Assembly (NCBI GenBank): GCA_029858965.1
Contig: JAOUDZ010000004.1
Span: 1 to 64,000, forward strand
Length of the DNA stretch: 64,000 bases
Source of the DNA: Cyclobacteriaceae bacterium
GTDB taxonomy: Bacteria; Bacteroidota; Bacteroidia; Cytophagales; Cyclobacteriaceae
Reading direction: 5' to 3'
The position numbers and the translations under genes are program-made. Position 1 is the stretch's first letter. Each line of letters opens with the position of its first letter. This document shows positions 48,100-57,776 of the stretch, piece by piece. The notes under the pieces were generated by a model. That model did no database searches and was not told where the DNA came from. It saw only the letters and a list, made by a program, of their open reading frames with translations.

Positions 48100-49722
48100 T
48101 CAACGCTTAATGTAGAGCTGCTGATAGTACTCCTCCAGCATACGCTTTACGGCAAATTCTTTATGCGTGGTCAGCGTGCTCTGCTTCATCATCTCCACCC
48201 AATGTTCCTTGTCCTCATAGTACGTGGGCAATACTTCGTTTAAGAGTACTTTGTAAAAAGCCTTCTGATCGTGCGCATCAAGTTTCTTTTCATTTTTGTT
48301 TTCATAGCCGCCTCCGATTTGCCAGCCATTCACACCATGCTGGCAGGCTTCGGGCCACCAGCCATCCAGAATACTCAGGTTGAGGACACCATTCATTGCT
48401 GCTTTCATACCGGAAGTTCCACTGGCTTCCTGGGGCCTTCGAGGGTTGTTAAGCCATACATCCGATCCCCTCACGAGCATCGACCCAATAGTCATGTCGT
48501 AGTTCTCCAGAAAGACAACAGAACCCGGGTACTTTTTGGTAAGTGCTACGATGTTGGCGACAATTCTCTTACCGCCATCATCGAGGGGGTGAGCCTTTCC
48601 GGAAAATATAATCTGCAGTTTTCCGCTCTTAAACAGTTTGTCTATTTTTGAGCGGTCGCTGAAAATGAAGTCGCTGCGTTTGTAAGGTACAGCCCTGCGC
48701 GAAAAACCCAGCAAGAGCGCGTCCCGTTTCAACCGTACGCCTGTGCGCTGATATACAAAATCGAGAAGCTTCTTTTTGTTTTGTTGATGCAGCCTCCAGA
48801 TGTTACTCGAATTATCTTTTGCTGCCTTGATGATCCGCCTGTCTACCCATGTAGGAATGTGAATGGCGTTGGTGATGCCGATGATTTCAGCACGGTCTTT
48901 CACGTCTTTCCACATTTTGTTGGCCGTCTCAGCATGCAGTTGTGCTACCGCATTAGCCTTGCGCGACAGACGCAAAGCACCTACTGTCATATTGAATGGC
49001 GCACCGCCGAGCTTTTTCAATTGTTGTTTTGTGAATACTCCGTTGTCGGCACCCATGTACAATAGCCGATCAAGATAATGTGACTCATTTCCCTGCACAA
49101 CTGGAGTATGCGTTGTAAATACTATTTCATCCCGGGAATCAGCGAGCGCTTTCTCGAAAGGTTTTCCCTTTTCCATTTTTTCACGTACCAATTCAAATCC
49201 AGCAAAAAGGGCATGCCCTTCGTTGAAGTGATACACATCTATCGGAATCTTCAGTGCGCGCAGAGCTTTGACACCACCGATTCCCAGCACCATTTCCTGG
49301 GCAATTCGCTCCTCGCCAAACCATCCGTAGAGCTGTCCGGTTATCCAGTTGTCTTCATTGCCCTGTACGTCGGTGTCAAGGAGATACAAGGGAGCATTGC
49401 GAAATTTATCACACAGCCAGACCTTGCATTTTACTTCTCGCTTTCGTATGGTAACAGAAACAGTGACTCCTGTGTCTTGTAAAAAAGGGTATTCGTAGAT
49501 AGGGTAGGTGTCAACAGGTTTGCCATCCGGTGAAATGCGTTGATCAGTATACCCTTGCTTCCATTTCAGACCAATACCTACAATTGGAAATTTATGATCT
49601 TTCGCACCTTTGAGGTAATCGCCGGCTAAGATGCCGAGGCCGCCGGCATACATTTTAAAGTCGCTCTGCAAAGCATATTCCATGCAGAAGTAGGCAACAT
49701 GTGGGAGTGGTTTCGATTGCAT
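48100..49722 (-). CDS. glgP: Alpha-glucan family phosphorylase
   Basis: YFCMEYALQSDFKMYAGGLGILAGDYLK, SGTSGMKAAMNGVLNLSILDGWWPEA. Confidence 0.94.
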   Translation of the reverse strand: MQSKPLPHVAYFCMEYALQSDFKMYAGGLGILAGDYLKGAKDHKFPIVGIGLKWKQGYTDQRISPDGKPVDTYPIYEYPFLQDTGVTVSVTIRKREVKCKVWLCDKFRNAPLYLLDTDVQGNEDNWITGQLYGWFGEERIAQEMVLGIGGVKALRALKIPIDVYHFNEGHALFAGFELVREKMEKGKPFEKALADSRDEIVFTTHTPVVQGNESHYLDRLLYMGADNGVFTKQQLKKLGGAPFNMTVGALRLSRKANAVAQLHAETANKMWKDVKDRAEIIGITNAIHIPTWVDRRIIKAAKDNSSNIWRLHQQNKKKLLDFVYQRTGVRLKRDALLLGFSRRAVPYKRSDFIFSDRSKIDKLFKSGKLQIIFSGKAHPLDDGGKRIVANIVALTKKYPGSVVFLENYDMTIGSMLVRGSDVWLNNPRRPQEASGTSGMKAAMNGVLNLSILDGWWPEACQHGVNGWQIGGGYENKNEKKLDAHDQKAFYKVLLNEVLPTYYEDKEHWVEMMKQSTLTTHKEFAVKRMLEEYYQQLYIKR

Positions 49723-50123
49723 AAGGGTTCTTCTATTATTTGGCGGAAAAATAGGGAATGAGGTTCAATTATGCACCACAGTTGAATAGTTTTCTTTGTC
49801 AGTCAGCTTGTTCATAACCAATCCATGAAATGTAAGTCCTTACCAGAACCTGGAAGCTCAAATTTGAAGTGATGAAGATTGATTCATCCCAGCGTGTTCT
49901 GAAATGACTTCGAAATCAGGATTAGCTTCCAACCCAGTATGATTTCTGCTCGTCCATAAATATCATCAGGGTTGTCCGGAAGTGTGGTATGCTGTGGGCT
50001 GATGGTAGGGTTTGCAAAATCATGACCTAAACTACCAAAGTTATTATGATAAAACTTATGGACTGTAATTTACAGAAGACGAATAAGGCTACACGATGAC
50101 TGAGGCAAACAATTCGACAAACC

Positions 50124-50921
50124 TTATAGGGTAACTCCTTTCACGAGGAATCGCGTGAAAACTAAAGCAACGATTACTATGGCGATTAATGCGAGTGAAA
50201 TTTTCTCAGGGTACCTGGCTTCTCCAATCAGGTTGTCTTTCTTTCGTCTCAATCTTCCGTAGATCATGAAGGTTATGAAAGGGCTTGTTGCCGGATAGAG
50301 TATACTTATGAAAGTTGGTACAGGCAATGAAATCAACGTGGTCAAAACACAACCAACATATACAGGATATGCGATTAGCAAATTAGCAAGTCGACCTGGT
50401 TTGTAGTCTTCATCTGATGATTTATTGGGGAGCTGTTTTTCAAAATCCTTTGTGAAATTCACAATTATTTTCATCGATCCTAACAAAGCCACAACAGCGA
50501 TAATCCATTTCAACCATTCCGGTGTGTTCAGCAATGCAAAGACCCGGCCTGTGTCGCCATAAGCCACCATTGGTGTAAGCATGAGGTATCCACCGATATT
50601 TATAAAACCCATGACACTCATCCACAAATAGAACAGGGTCACCAGCGATTTCTGACTACTTGTTCTTAGCAAGACTAGGAAAACGATGGCTTGAATGAGC
50701 GACATTAATGGCCCTGCCGCCGGCGTCATTATCTTCACAATAGGAGGGTCCGATTCATTTCCGGAAGTTGAAACATAATTGTGGTGCAGGACTGGATTTA
50801 AGCCGGTTGCCTTAGCAACAATGGCATGCGCACCTTCATGAATAGTAGTGTTGAGTATGAAGCACAAGACGTATGTCAGAATGGAGTGAATAAGTAAATT
50901 GTTGTATGCATTCGATTTCAT
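50124..50921 (-). CDS. Multi-pass membrane protein with HExxH (M50-like metalloprotease candidate)
   Basis: TTIHEGAHAIVAKATG in a TM helix; several further TM helices. Confidence 0.55.
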   Translation of the reverse strand: MKSNAYNNLLIHSILTYVLCFILNTTIHEGAHAIVAKATGLNPVLHHNYVSTSGNESDPPIVKIMTPAAGPLMSLIQAIVFLVLLRTSSQKSLVTLFYLWMSVMGFINIGGYLMLTPMVAYGDTGRVFALLNTPEWLKWIIAVVALLGSMKIIVNFTKDFEKQLPNKSSDEDYKPGRLANLLIAYPVYVGCVLTTLISLPVPTFISILYPATSPFITFMIYGRLRRKKDNLIGEARYPEKISLALIAIVIVALVFTRFLVKGVTL

Positions 50922-51306
50922 GGTTTTTTCCTGTTAATTTCAATTACTTTTTTTGCATTTTTGATTAGCGATCTTTATGGTCTTTTCGCCGGACTCCAGG
51001 TCAGTTTATTTGTAATATAATAATCCATTGCTTTCTCGTTTGCGCTCAGGACCAGTTCAGAATTTCCATCGATGTAAAACAAAAGCCGTTACATAGCCTA
51101 ACCTGTAACACTCGTATAAGGGAAAGCATTATCCTATCTACAACTATCTTCATTTTTCCAATAATTCAGATCGTAGTCAAACGTTATTTGAATTTTGAGT
51201 TGCCCTTAGAAAGTAACGGTATGTTTTATTAAGTGGGTTAGGAGAACATCCCAAATTGGACACAATGCCTGCCCTCAATTAATCGAAAGACCAGACAAAT
51301 GCAACA

Positions 51307-53685
51307 TTATTTAGTTTTAAAAGGCTCCCTTTTTTTTACCTTACTTATAGCCGCTAATAGAATGGCGTTGCTGGACATTGGTTCAGTAACAGGCTTTCCA
51401 TAGTCCTGTTTTAAGGCTTGATAATGATGAGATCCAAAAATATTTACTTCCTTTATTTTCTTCCCAAAGCGTTTGTTAACCCATTCGAATGCAAAGAATG
51501 ATACCGGATTTATTTTCATATCTGAGGAACAGGGAATTGGATCGGCTTCGTAACAATAGGCCCTTTGGTCAGCACCCGTGTCACCGATTCTTGTGTCAAG
51601 GCTTTTCTCTCCCCCTGGATTCCACTCCAATATATTAACGCCATATTGGACAGGAACTATTTCCTTAAACCCGTCTTCATAGACAATTTCATACCAACCT
51701 AAAAGATCGGATGAATCAAAGTTGTTTGGAATATTAAAATAGGCCTTTTGATTTCCCGAAGGGGTTGCACAAGCGTGTAAGAATATAAGACTGCTAACGT
51801 CTTCATTAATGCCTATACCATTTACGTTTTTTGGGAAGGGGTTGGCACCCACTCCTTCAGCACCAACAGCGATCACACAGTTTTCAGCGACCTTTGATGT
51901 TGTTAAGTTGAACACCTTGTTGTCTCTGCGAACCTCACCTGATTTTATTGTGCTTAGATTGATGTCAAAAACTTTGGAATTTTTTGACATATTGAAATGA
52001 GAAGATACATCAACAGGTTCAACTGTATCTCCATCTTCGCTTGGAACGCGCTCAGCTTTTAGGGCGGATCTGATGGAAGGCATTCGGTCCCAAACGATTC
52101 CAGGCATATCAATCTGCTTAACGGTGTGCGAAGACCAAACTAGATTTGCGCAGCCTAGAAAATCCAACAGAATGTCTTTGCCAAAATTAGCTTCATTCGT
52201 AGCAGCCCACGAGGAAGGCGCACCCCCTGCCAGAGAAATCTTCTTTATTCGTTCATCCCAATTGGGGATATTCGGTGTGAAGTTTCCATAGATCTGTGTG
52301 AATCCAAATTGCTTTAGGGCCATTTCTTTTAGTGTATCAACCCAAAACCAATTGAAGATCAGAATATCTTTTGGTATGGATTTCTTAACAACTTCAGGAC
52401 TTACTGCTCCAGGTGTTCGGTATTTAATTCCCGTAGACGAAACTCTATCCTGATACGTTGTATCGCGCACACTTTCAAGTAAATAATCTCCCCACATCGC
52501 AAGTTTAATACCCTTCTTCGAAAAGTAGCTGTGTATTTTAGTTACATCCTCCGCGAATAAAGTTGAATAATCTTTCCCGCTACATAATGGGCATACCCCC
52601 ATAGGCGCACCCCACCATTCATCGTGGCCTATATGTACCATCTTTGGTTTCATCACTTCTATATACTCATCGTATACATCAAACATCAGATCATAAGTTT
52701 TAGGGTTTGAGGGACAATACGTATCGGGCCATCGGTCTCCCGGGTACTCCGCCAATTCCGGATGTTTTGTTAATAGATAATAACCGTGCGTGAGTGAAGG
52801 TATCTCCGGTATAACTTCTATAAAGTTCTGATTCGCTTGTTTAACAATATTTCTAACATCATCCTTTTCAATAATAAAACCATCACCTGCATCATAATGA
52901 CTCGAGTTTTTCTCTTCCCCACGAAGCCCCTCTGTTGCATTAGATCGGGTATATTGCATATACTTTGTAAACGCTATCCAACCTGTATTGACCTCAGGAT
53001 GTCTGTCCAGTCGCATACAATTTAATTCAAGGACAACTTTGTTGAATTTGTATAGTGCCATAAAATCTCCCAGGAAGCGATTGAAAAAAGCTATGTTTTC
53101 AGGACCCGGTATGTAAAGCCTGATTGCTCTAAAAGGAAAGTTAGGCCAGTCGCGAACTTCTACACCGGGAATACTTTTTCCCTTTCCAGGTTCCATCAGT
53201 TGACGTAAGGATTGAAATCCGTAAAAAGCTCCGGCATCATCCGATCCACCAATAATTATAGCATTACTGCTAACATGTAATATGTAGCCCTCCGAACCTG
53301 GATTCTTCTGCGTTAACACTACCTTATTAACATCACAATATTTTTTTATCAACGGGTTTTGAATGGACCCCATCACTACAATCTTCTTGTCTTTTGGTAT
53401 ATCTGTTCGTGTTACGATTTTTAATGGAACACCGTACCGGTCGCTTAACTCACGTACCAACATTCTGGCAAGTGAAATATCCTTCTCACTTGCGTTTTGC
53501 GGAATAATAATGGATACAGTTTCATCCAAAACAAAATCATCGTTGATAACCTTAAGTTGCTGTGGAATTGGGAAGATTAAGTGCCTTTCCTGTGCCATGC
53601 TTCCGATTGACCAACTTAGCAAGGAGCCCCAGATGACCGTTCTTAAAATGGATCGCCAAATTGTAACCGAGTGTATTTTTTCCAT
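51307..53685 (-). CDS. Glycoside hydrolase family 20-like (beta-N-acetylhexosaminidase-type)
   Basis: GYILHVSSNAIIIGGSDDAGAFYGFQSLRQL, MVHIGHDEWWGAP. Confidence 0.83.
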   Translation of the reverse strand: MEKIHSVTIWRSILRTVIWGSLLSWSIGSMAQERHLIFPIPQQLKVINDDFVLDETVSIIIPQNASEKDISLARMLVRELSDRYGVPLKIVTRTDIPKDKKIVVMGSIQNPLIKKYCDVNKVVLTQKNPGSEGYILHVSSNAIIIGGSDDAGAFYGFQSLRQLMEPGKGKSIPGVEVRDWPNFPFRAIRLYIPGPENIAFFNRFLGDFMALYKFNKVVLELNCMRLDRHPEVNTGWIAFTKYMQYTRSNATEGLRGEEKNSSHYDAGDGFIIEKDDVRNIVKQANQNFIEVIPEIPSLTHGYYLLTKHPELAEYPGDRWPDTYCPSNPKTYDLMFDVYDEYIEVMKPKMVHIGHDEWWGAPMGVCPLCSGKDYSTLFAEDVTKIHSYFSKKGIKLAMWGDYLLESVRDTTYQDRVSSTGIKYRTPGAVSPEVVKKSIPKDILIFNWFWVDTLKEMALKQFGFTQIYGNFTPNIPNWDERIKKISLAGGAPSSWAATNEANFGKDILLDFLGCANLVWSSHTVKQIDMPGIVWDRMPSIRSALKAERVPSEDGDTVEPVDVSSHFNMSKNSKVFDINLSTIKSGEVRRDNKVFNLTTSKVAENCVIAVGAEGVGANPFPKNVNGIGINEDVSSLIFLHACATPSGNQKAYFNIPNNFDSSDLLGWYEIVYEDGFKEIVPVQYGVNILEWNPGGEKSLDTRIGDTGADQRAYCYEADPIPCSSDMKINPVSFFAFEWVNKRFGKKIKEVNIFGSHHYQALKQDYGKPVTEPMSSNAILLAAISKVKKREPFKTK

Positions 53686-53798
53686 GAGGGCTTAGTTTAG
53701 GGGTGTATTCGGAAGTCTTTTCAATTTTACTTTGGCTCTGGTTGGTCATGACCACTGAGGCATTTACGCTACTGAAGTGAATCCACCCTTTTTTATTT

Positions 53799-55064
53799 TT
53801 ATTCCTGAATTACATTTCCAAGAGTATGACCACTCATTCTATTATTTTCTGTTTTCACGACAGGTGAACTTTTGCTGATAAAGATGGCAGCCTTTTGACT
53901 GCCGTTTTTGGTATCGCGTATTATATTGTCTTTCAATACTACATCCGTTGCATTGCCATAAAATGAAAATCCATATCCACCTTTAACAGTACCGTTATTT
54001 TCAACTGTATTGTTACTAAAAGTATTGCGGTGGGGAGAATTCTTTTGATCTTCATATCTGAAATAAACACCATCACCACCATTCTCGTAAATGTGGTTCT
54101 TTTCAAAAAGCACATCGGAGTCTTTATGTCCCGTACTGATGCCAATTTCCTGATTATGATGAAGTTCGTTGCCTGAAACAACACTATGTTGAACTCTCCA
54201 GCACAAATACAATCCAACTTTGTTATCATGGCTGTTGTTACCCTCGATTATTGAATTGGGTGAACCCGTTCCTGGATGCATACCCATATTGGTACATCCG
54301 TTGATTTCACAGTTTCGCACGGTTACATTTTCAGTAATTTGCCAGGTGATACCTTCTCCGTTAAAATCCTTTACATGCACATTCTCGACGGTCACATTCC
54401 TTGATTTCATGATTACCACACCCCCACCGTTACATCCATCTAGACGATCGTTATTGGCCTTGTTCCCGTCAATGGTAAAATTTGACACGAAAACATTCTG
54501 TGCTCCGAAAACAGAGACACAGGATCCGGCATTGGTGACCTTGCCATTTTGCTCGCTATCATAGTCCCTGATAAGATGGGTGTCTATGTAAATCACATTG
54601 CCAACAATATCGGTGATAATGCCGGTTGTCACATCCCAGCAGTCAGCATTTACATCATCCGTAACTTGTATACTCATCCCTACCGCAAAGCCTGATGCAT
54701 CGTCAACTGTTAATTTGAGCTCACCAAAATCAGCGTCAATGATAAATTTGGTGTGAAAGCCATCTATTCTTACTAGGATGGTCTCAGGCCCTGATCCGAT
54801 GAGTTTGACATTTGAAGGAAGTCGGACAGGAGCCATAATGTTGTATTGGCCCGGATCCATTTTGACCGTACCGCCCTCGGCGGGAAGGGCGTCAACGGCT
54901 CTTTGAATAGCTTCGTTTGTATTTCCTGGCATATCTGCGGTTGGCCCTCCCACGCTAATAATCCGTTCTTTCGTCTTTGGACTGACAAGGGCATCGACGG
55001 TGAATTTACCCTCTTGTGCAACGCACACATTGGTAAGCAGCAAGAAAGAAAGTAAAAGTCTCAT
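53799..55064 (-). CDS. Secreted right-handed parallel beta-helix protein
   Basis: NEAIQRAVDALPAEGGTVKMDPGQYNI; NosD-like beta-helix repeats. Confidence 0.85.
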   Translation of the reverse strand: MRLLLSFLLLTNVCVAQEGKFTVDALVSPKTKERIISVGGPTADMPGNTNEAIQRAVDALPAEGGTVKMDPGQYNIMAPVRLPSNVKLIGSGPETILVRIDGFHTKFIIDADFGELKLTVDDASGFAVGMSIQVTDDVNADCWDVTTGIITDIVGNVIYIDTHLIRDYDSEQNGKVTNAGSCVSVFGAQNVFVSNFTIDGNKANNDRLDGCNGGGVVIMKSRNVTVENVHVKDFNGEGITWQITENVTVRNCEINGCTNMGMHPGTGSPNSIIEGNNSHDNKVGLYLCWRVQHSVVSGNELHHNQEIGISTGHKDSDVLFEKNHIYENGGDGVYFRYEDQKNSPHRNTFSNNTVENNGTVKGGYGFSFYGNATDVVLKDNIIRDTKNGSQKAAIFISKSSPVVKTENNRMSGHTLGNVIQE

Positions 55065-55390
55065 ATGTTCAAGTTTTAACGGTACATGGTCTTATTTTAA
55101 TTCCCTTCCATCACGATTTCCATAGCTGAAGGTATCCAATTTATTTTTTCCTTCCTAAATCTAAAATGCGTACCTTTTTAACTGCTACGTTACTACTTAA
55201 GTCTTGTGCGCGATTATTAAATTAATGATAACTCCAGTAAAGACTATGTGATGGTGGCAACAGTGAACCCGATTAAATGAAGAGAACCGACTGGAAAATT
55301 GAGAATCTTGTAAGATACAGTCCCACCCAAATGACGGTACTGGTAAAGGCGAACCACAGGCGCATTGACTTGAAGCTTTCATTATTCTTT

Positions 55391-55398
55391 TAGCTTTG
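55391..55398 (+). promoter_or_regulatory. Candidate -7 box (TAGCTTTG) for the DoxX gene
   Basis: TAnnTTTG match ~50 nt upstream of the ATG. Confidence 0.4.
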
Positions 55399-55449
55399 TT
55401 TATTGTACGATGCACTGAGCCGATAGCAAGCATTTTTAACTACTCCAAT

Positions 55450-55872
55450 ATGAAAACTTTATTTTCAGTCTCGCCTATTTGGCAAAACGAAGCAATGGGC
55501 GTTATACGCATCGTTCTTGGTTTATTAATAATTTACCATGGCCAGGAAGTGTTTAATGAATCGTTAATGAAAGAATATTTGGCGTGGGATACTTTTAAAG
55601 GACCTAACGGTGAAATGATGCTATACTTTGGAAAATCTTCCGAACTTATTGCAGGTATATTTTTGCTGCTTGGTTTATTCACGAGGATTGGTGCCTTACT
55701 GATCATTGGTACATTGTTATTTGTAACGTTTTTTGTTGGCAGCGGAAGGTTTTGGTATGAAGACCAACATCCCTTTATGTTTGTTATATTGGGCCTGGTT
55801 TACTTCTTTAATGGGCCTGGTGCATGGAGTTTGGACAAGCTGATCTTTGGGGCGAGAGAAGACATCTCATGA
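55450..55872 (+). CDS. DoxX family membrane protein
   Basis: GVIRIVLGLLIIYHGQEVF, GKSSELIAGIFLLLGLFTRIGALLIIG. ORF track start 55396. Confidence 0.88.
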   Translation: MKTLFSVSPIWQNEAMGVIRIVLGLLIIYHGQEVFNESLMKEYLAWDTFKGPNGEMMLYFGKSSELIAGIFLLLGLFTRIGALLIIGTLLFVTFFVGSGRFWYEDQHPFMFVILGLVYFFNGPGAWSLDKLIFGAREDIS

Positions 55873-55907
55873 CCCATTTCGGGATGGGTGCATTAATAAA
55901 TAAGAAT

Positions 55908-57182
55908 ATGAAGAATACCAGGAGAGACTTTTTAGCCCAGGGTGCGATGGGGGCCACATTGTTGGCGGCAGGATGGAGCGGATGTCATTCGGCGAATGAT
56001 TCCATATTGAATACGATGGAAGAGAAGTATAAGCTGCTCGATGATGCTGCGTCAGAACCGGTTTTGAAAGTGGAATTATTTCCATATCCATTGATTGTCG
56101 AAAAACTTGACTTGCTGAGATACCAAAATAATTTTATCTGCATTGTACGAACAGCAGATGGGGCAGAAGGGATATCGGTGAGCAACAATGCGCAAATGAT
56201 TTCTCTTTATCCAATTTTCGTGAACAGACTTCAGCCATTCTTTATCGGGAAAGATGCAAGGAATTTGGAAAAATTGCTGGAGGAAGTTTATGTTTATCAA
56301 AGTAATTATAAACTACAAAATCTGGCACTGTGGATCCCGCTTGCTACGATCGAATTTGCACTGCTTGATTTGTTGGGAAAAAAAGCCCAAAAATCAATGG
56401 GAGAGCTTATCGGTGAGATCCATAATCCAAAAATTGCCGTTTATCAAGCCAACAATTACCGGGGTAAATCAGCAGAAGAATCCCTGGAGGGAATAAAGAA
56501 AGACGTAGCAGAAACGAAGGCCAAGGCCCTGAAATTTAAGATTGGCGGTCGTATGAGTAAGAACGCCGATTTCCCGGCAGGCAGAACAGAAAAACTGATC
56601 CCGCTGGTTCGGAAAGCCTTTGGTGACGAAATGATTATTTATGCGGACTCCAATGGTTCATACACCGTGAAAGAAGCGATCAGAATAGGAAAGATAATTG
56701 AAGAATATAAATTTGATTTCTATGAGGAACCGGTGCCGTTCGATTGGTATGATGAAACCAGACAAGTGGCAGTGGCACTACAGGTACCCATAGCAGGAGG
56801 GGAGCAGGAGCCAAGCCTGCACCAGTTCACGTGGTTGATCTGTAATGACGCCCTCGATATTGTTCAGCCTGACATGTTTTATTTTGGGGGAATGGTCCGG
56901 TCAATGAAAGTAGCCAGGATGGCGCATGCTGTTGGCAAACAATGCGTACCCCATATCTCAGGTTCCGGACTAGGATATTTGTATATGATGCATTTTGTTT
57001 CTGCAATACCTAATGCGGGTGAATACCATGAATTCAAAGGCTTCAATAGGACGTTACCAATTGAATGCAGTACTTCTTCGCTTGAAAGTGAGCATGGCGT
57101 TGTTACGGTCCCTTCGGGTCCTGGCCTCGGTGTAACTATTGATCCGGAATACATCGCAAAACATACGGTTGTAAAGGGGTAA
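55908..57182 (+). CDS. Mandelate racemase/muconate lactonizing enzyme family protein with TAT-type signal
   Basis: NTRRDFLAQGAMGATLLAAG; KALKFKIGG, YADSNGSYTVKEAI, FYEEPVPFD, AGGEQEPSL. ORF track start 55824. Confidence 0.9.
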   Translation: MKNTRRDFLAQGAMGATLLAAGWSGCHSANDSILNTMEEKYKLLDDAASEPVLKVELFPYPLIVEKLDLLRYQNNFICIVRTADGAEGISVSNNAQMISLYPIFVNRLQPFFIGKDARNLEKLLEEVYVYQSNYKLQNLALWIPLATIEFALLDLLGKKAQKSMGELIGEIHNPKIAVYQANNYRGKSAEESLEGIKKDVAETKAKALKFKIGGRMSKNADFPAGRTEKLIPLVRKAFGDEMIIYADSNGSYTVKEAIRIGKIIEEYKFDFYEEPVPFDWYDETRQVAVALQVPIAGGEQEPSLHQFTWLICNDALDIVQPDMFYFGGMVRSMKVARMAHAVGKQCVPHISGSGLGYLYMMHFVSAIPNAGEYHEFKGFNRTLPIECSTSSLESEHGVVTVPSGPGLGVTIDPEYIAKHTVVKG

Positions 57183-57758
57183 TAAGGGCAAGCGGATATG
57201 CCGCACCTGGTTGTTTCATCTTTCAAAGTCACGGCTTGCGGCGCAATTGGTTCCATTTTTGAAATTGATGATAGAACCACTCCACCCCCTGATTTCAATA
57301 TAACAATATAGGGATTGATACCACCGGCATCGAAATCACCCGCAAAAAGCCAGCTTCTGTAAATTTTTCTAACAAAATCATAATGCGAGGTAGGAAATAC
57401 GCCCGGCCAACTGTTGTTACACTGGATTTGGTGATGGGCGTTATTATCGATGCATATTTTCAGACTGATTCCAGAGATGATTCAAACCTTTCTAAGGGTA
57501 AGCGCCCCAATAGTTGTGAAGGTAACGGTCAGAAAGTGGTGCTTGCGTTGGCAGGGATACGACCGGAGAAGCATAGGCTTGAGCCGGTATTTCATGCCAT
57601 TGACAGAAAAGTGCCTTGAAATATCCGTTTTTCGCCAATATTTTACGGGATTAGATGGCTTATGGTAATTAGCATTACTGTTTTTTTAGCCAAAACTACT
57701 TTACTAAGGTTTTTATAAGCGACCTTTTCTTTTTATGTGCACTTCCTTCTGGTACCCT

Positions 57759-57766
57759 TAACTTTG
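57759..57766 (+). promoter_or_regulatory. Candidate -7 box (TAACTTTG) for ccsBA, very short leader
   Basis: TAnnTTTG match 11 nt before the ATG at 57777. Confidence 0.4.
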
Positions 57767-57776
57767 CTGTAAGTAA

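Noticed and set aside
50023-50034. TGACCTAAACTA as a further CRP/FNR site
   Set aside because: Two mismatches break the symmetric half and it lies ~300 bp from the nearest start; mentioned only as a weak relative.
51088-51109. GTTACA-N10-TGTAAC inverted repeat
   Set aside because: Only 6-bp arms in an AT-rich intergenic region; expected by chance at this scale.
55867-57298. Several minus-strand ORFs across the MR/MLE gene
   Set aside because: Antisense to a clear enolase-superfamily CDS; composition typical of spurious ORFs.
57383-57668. Two overlapping 70-80-aa ORFs between the MR/MLE gene and ccsBA
   Set aside because: No recognisable motif and poor coding character; possibly a decayed gene but unsupported.
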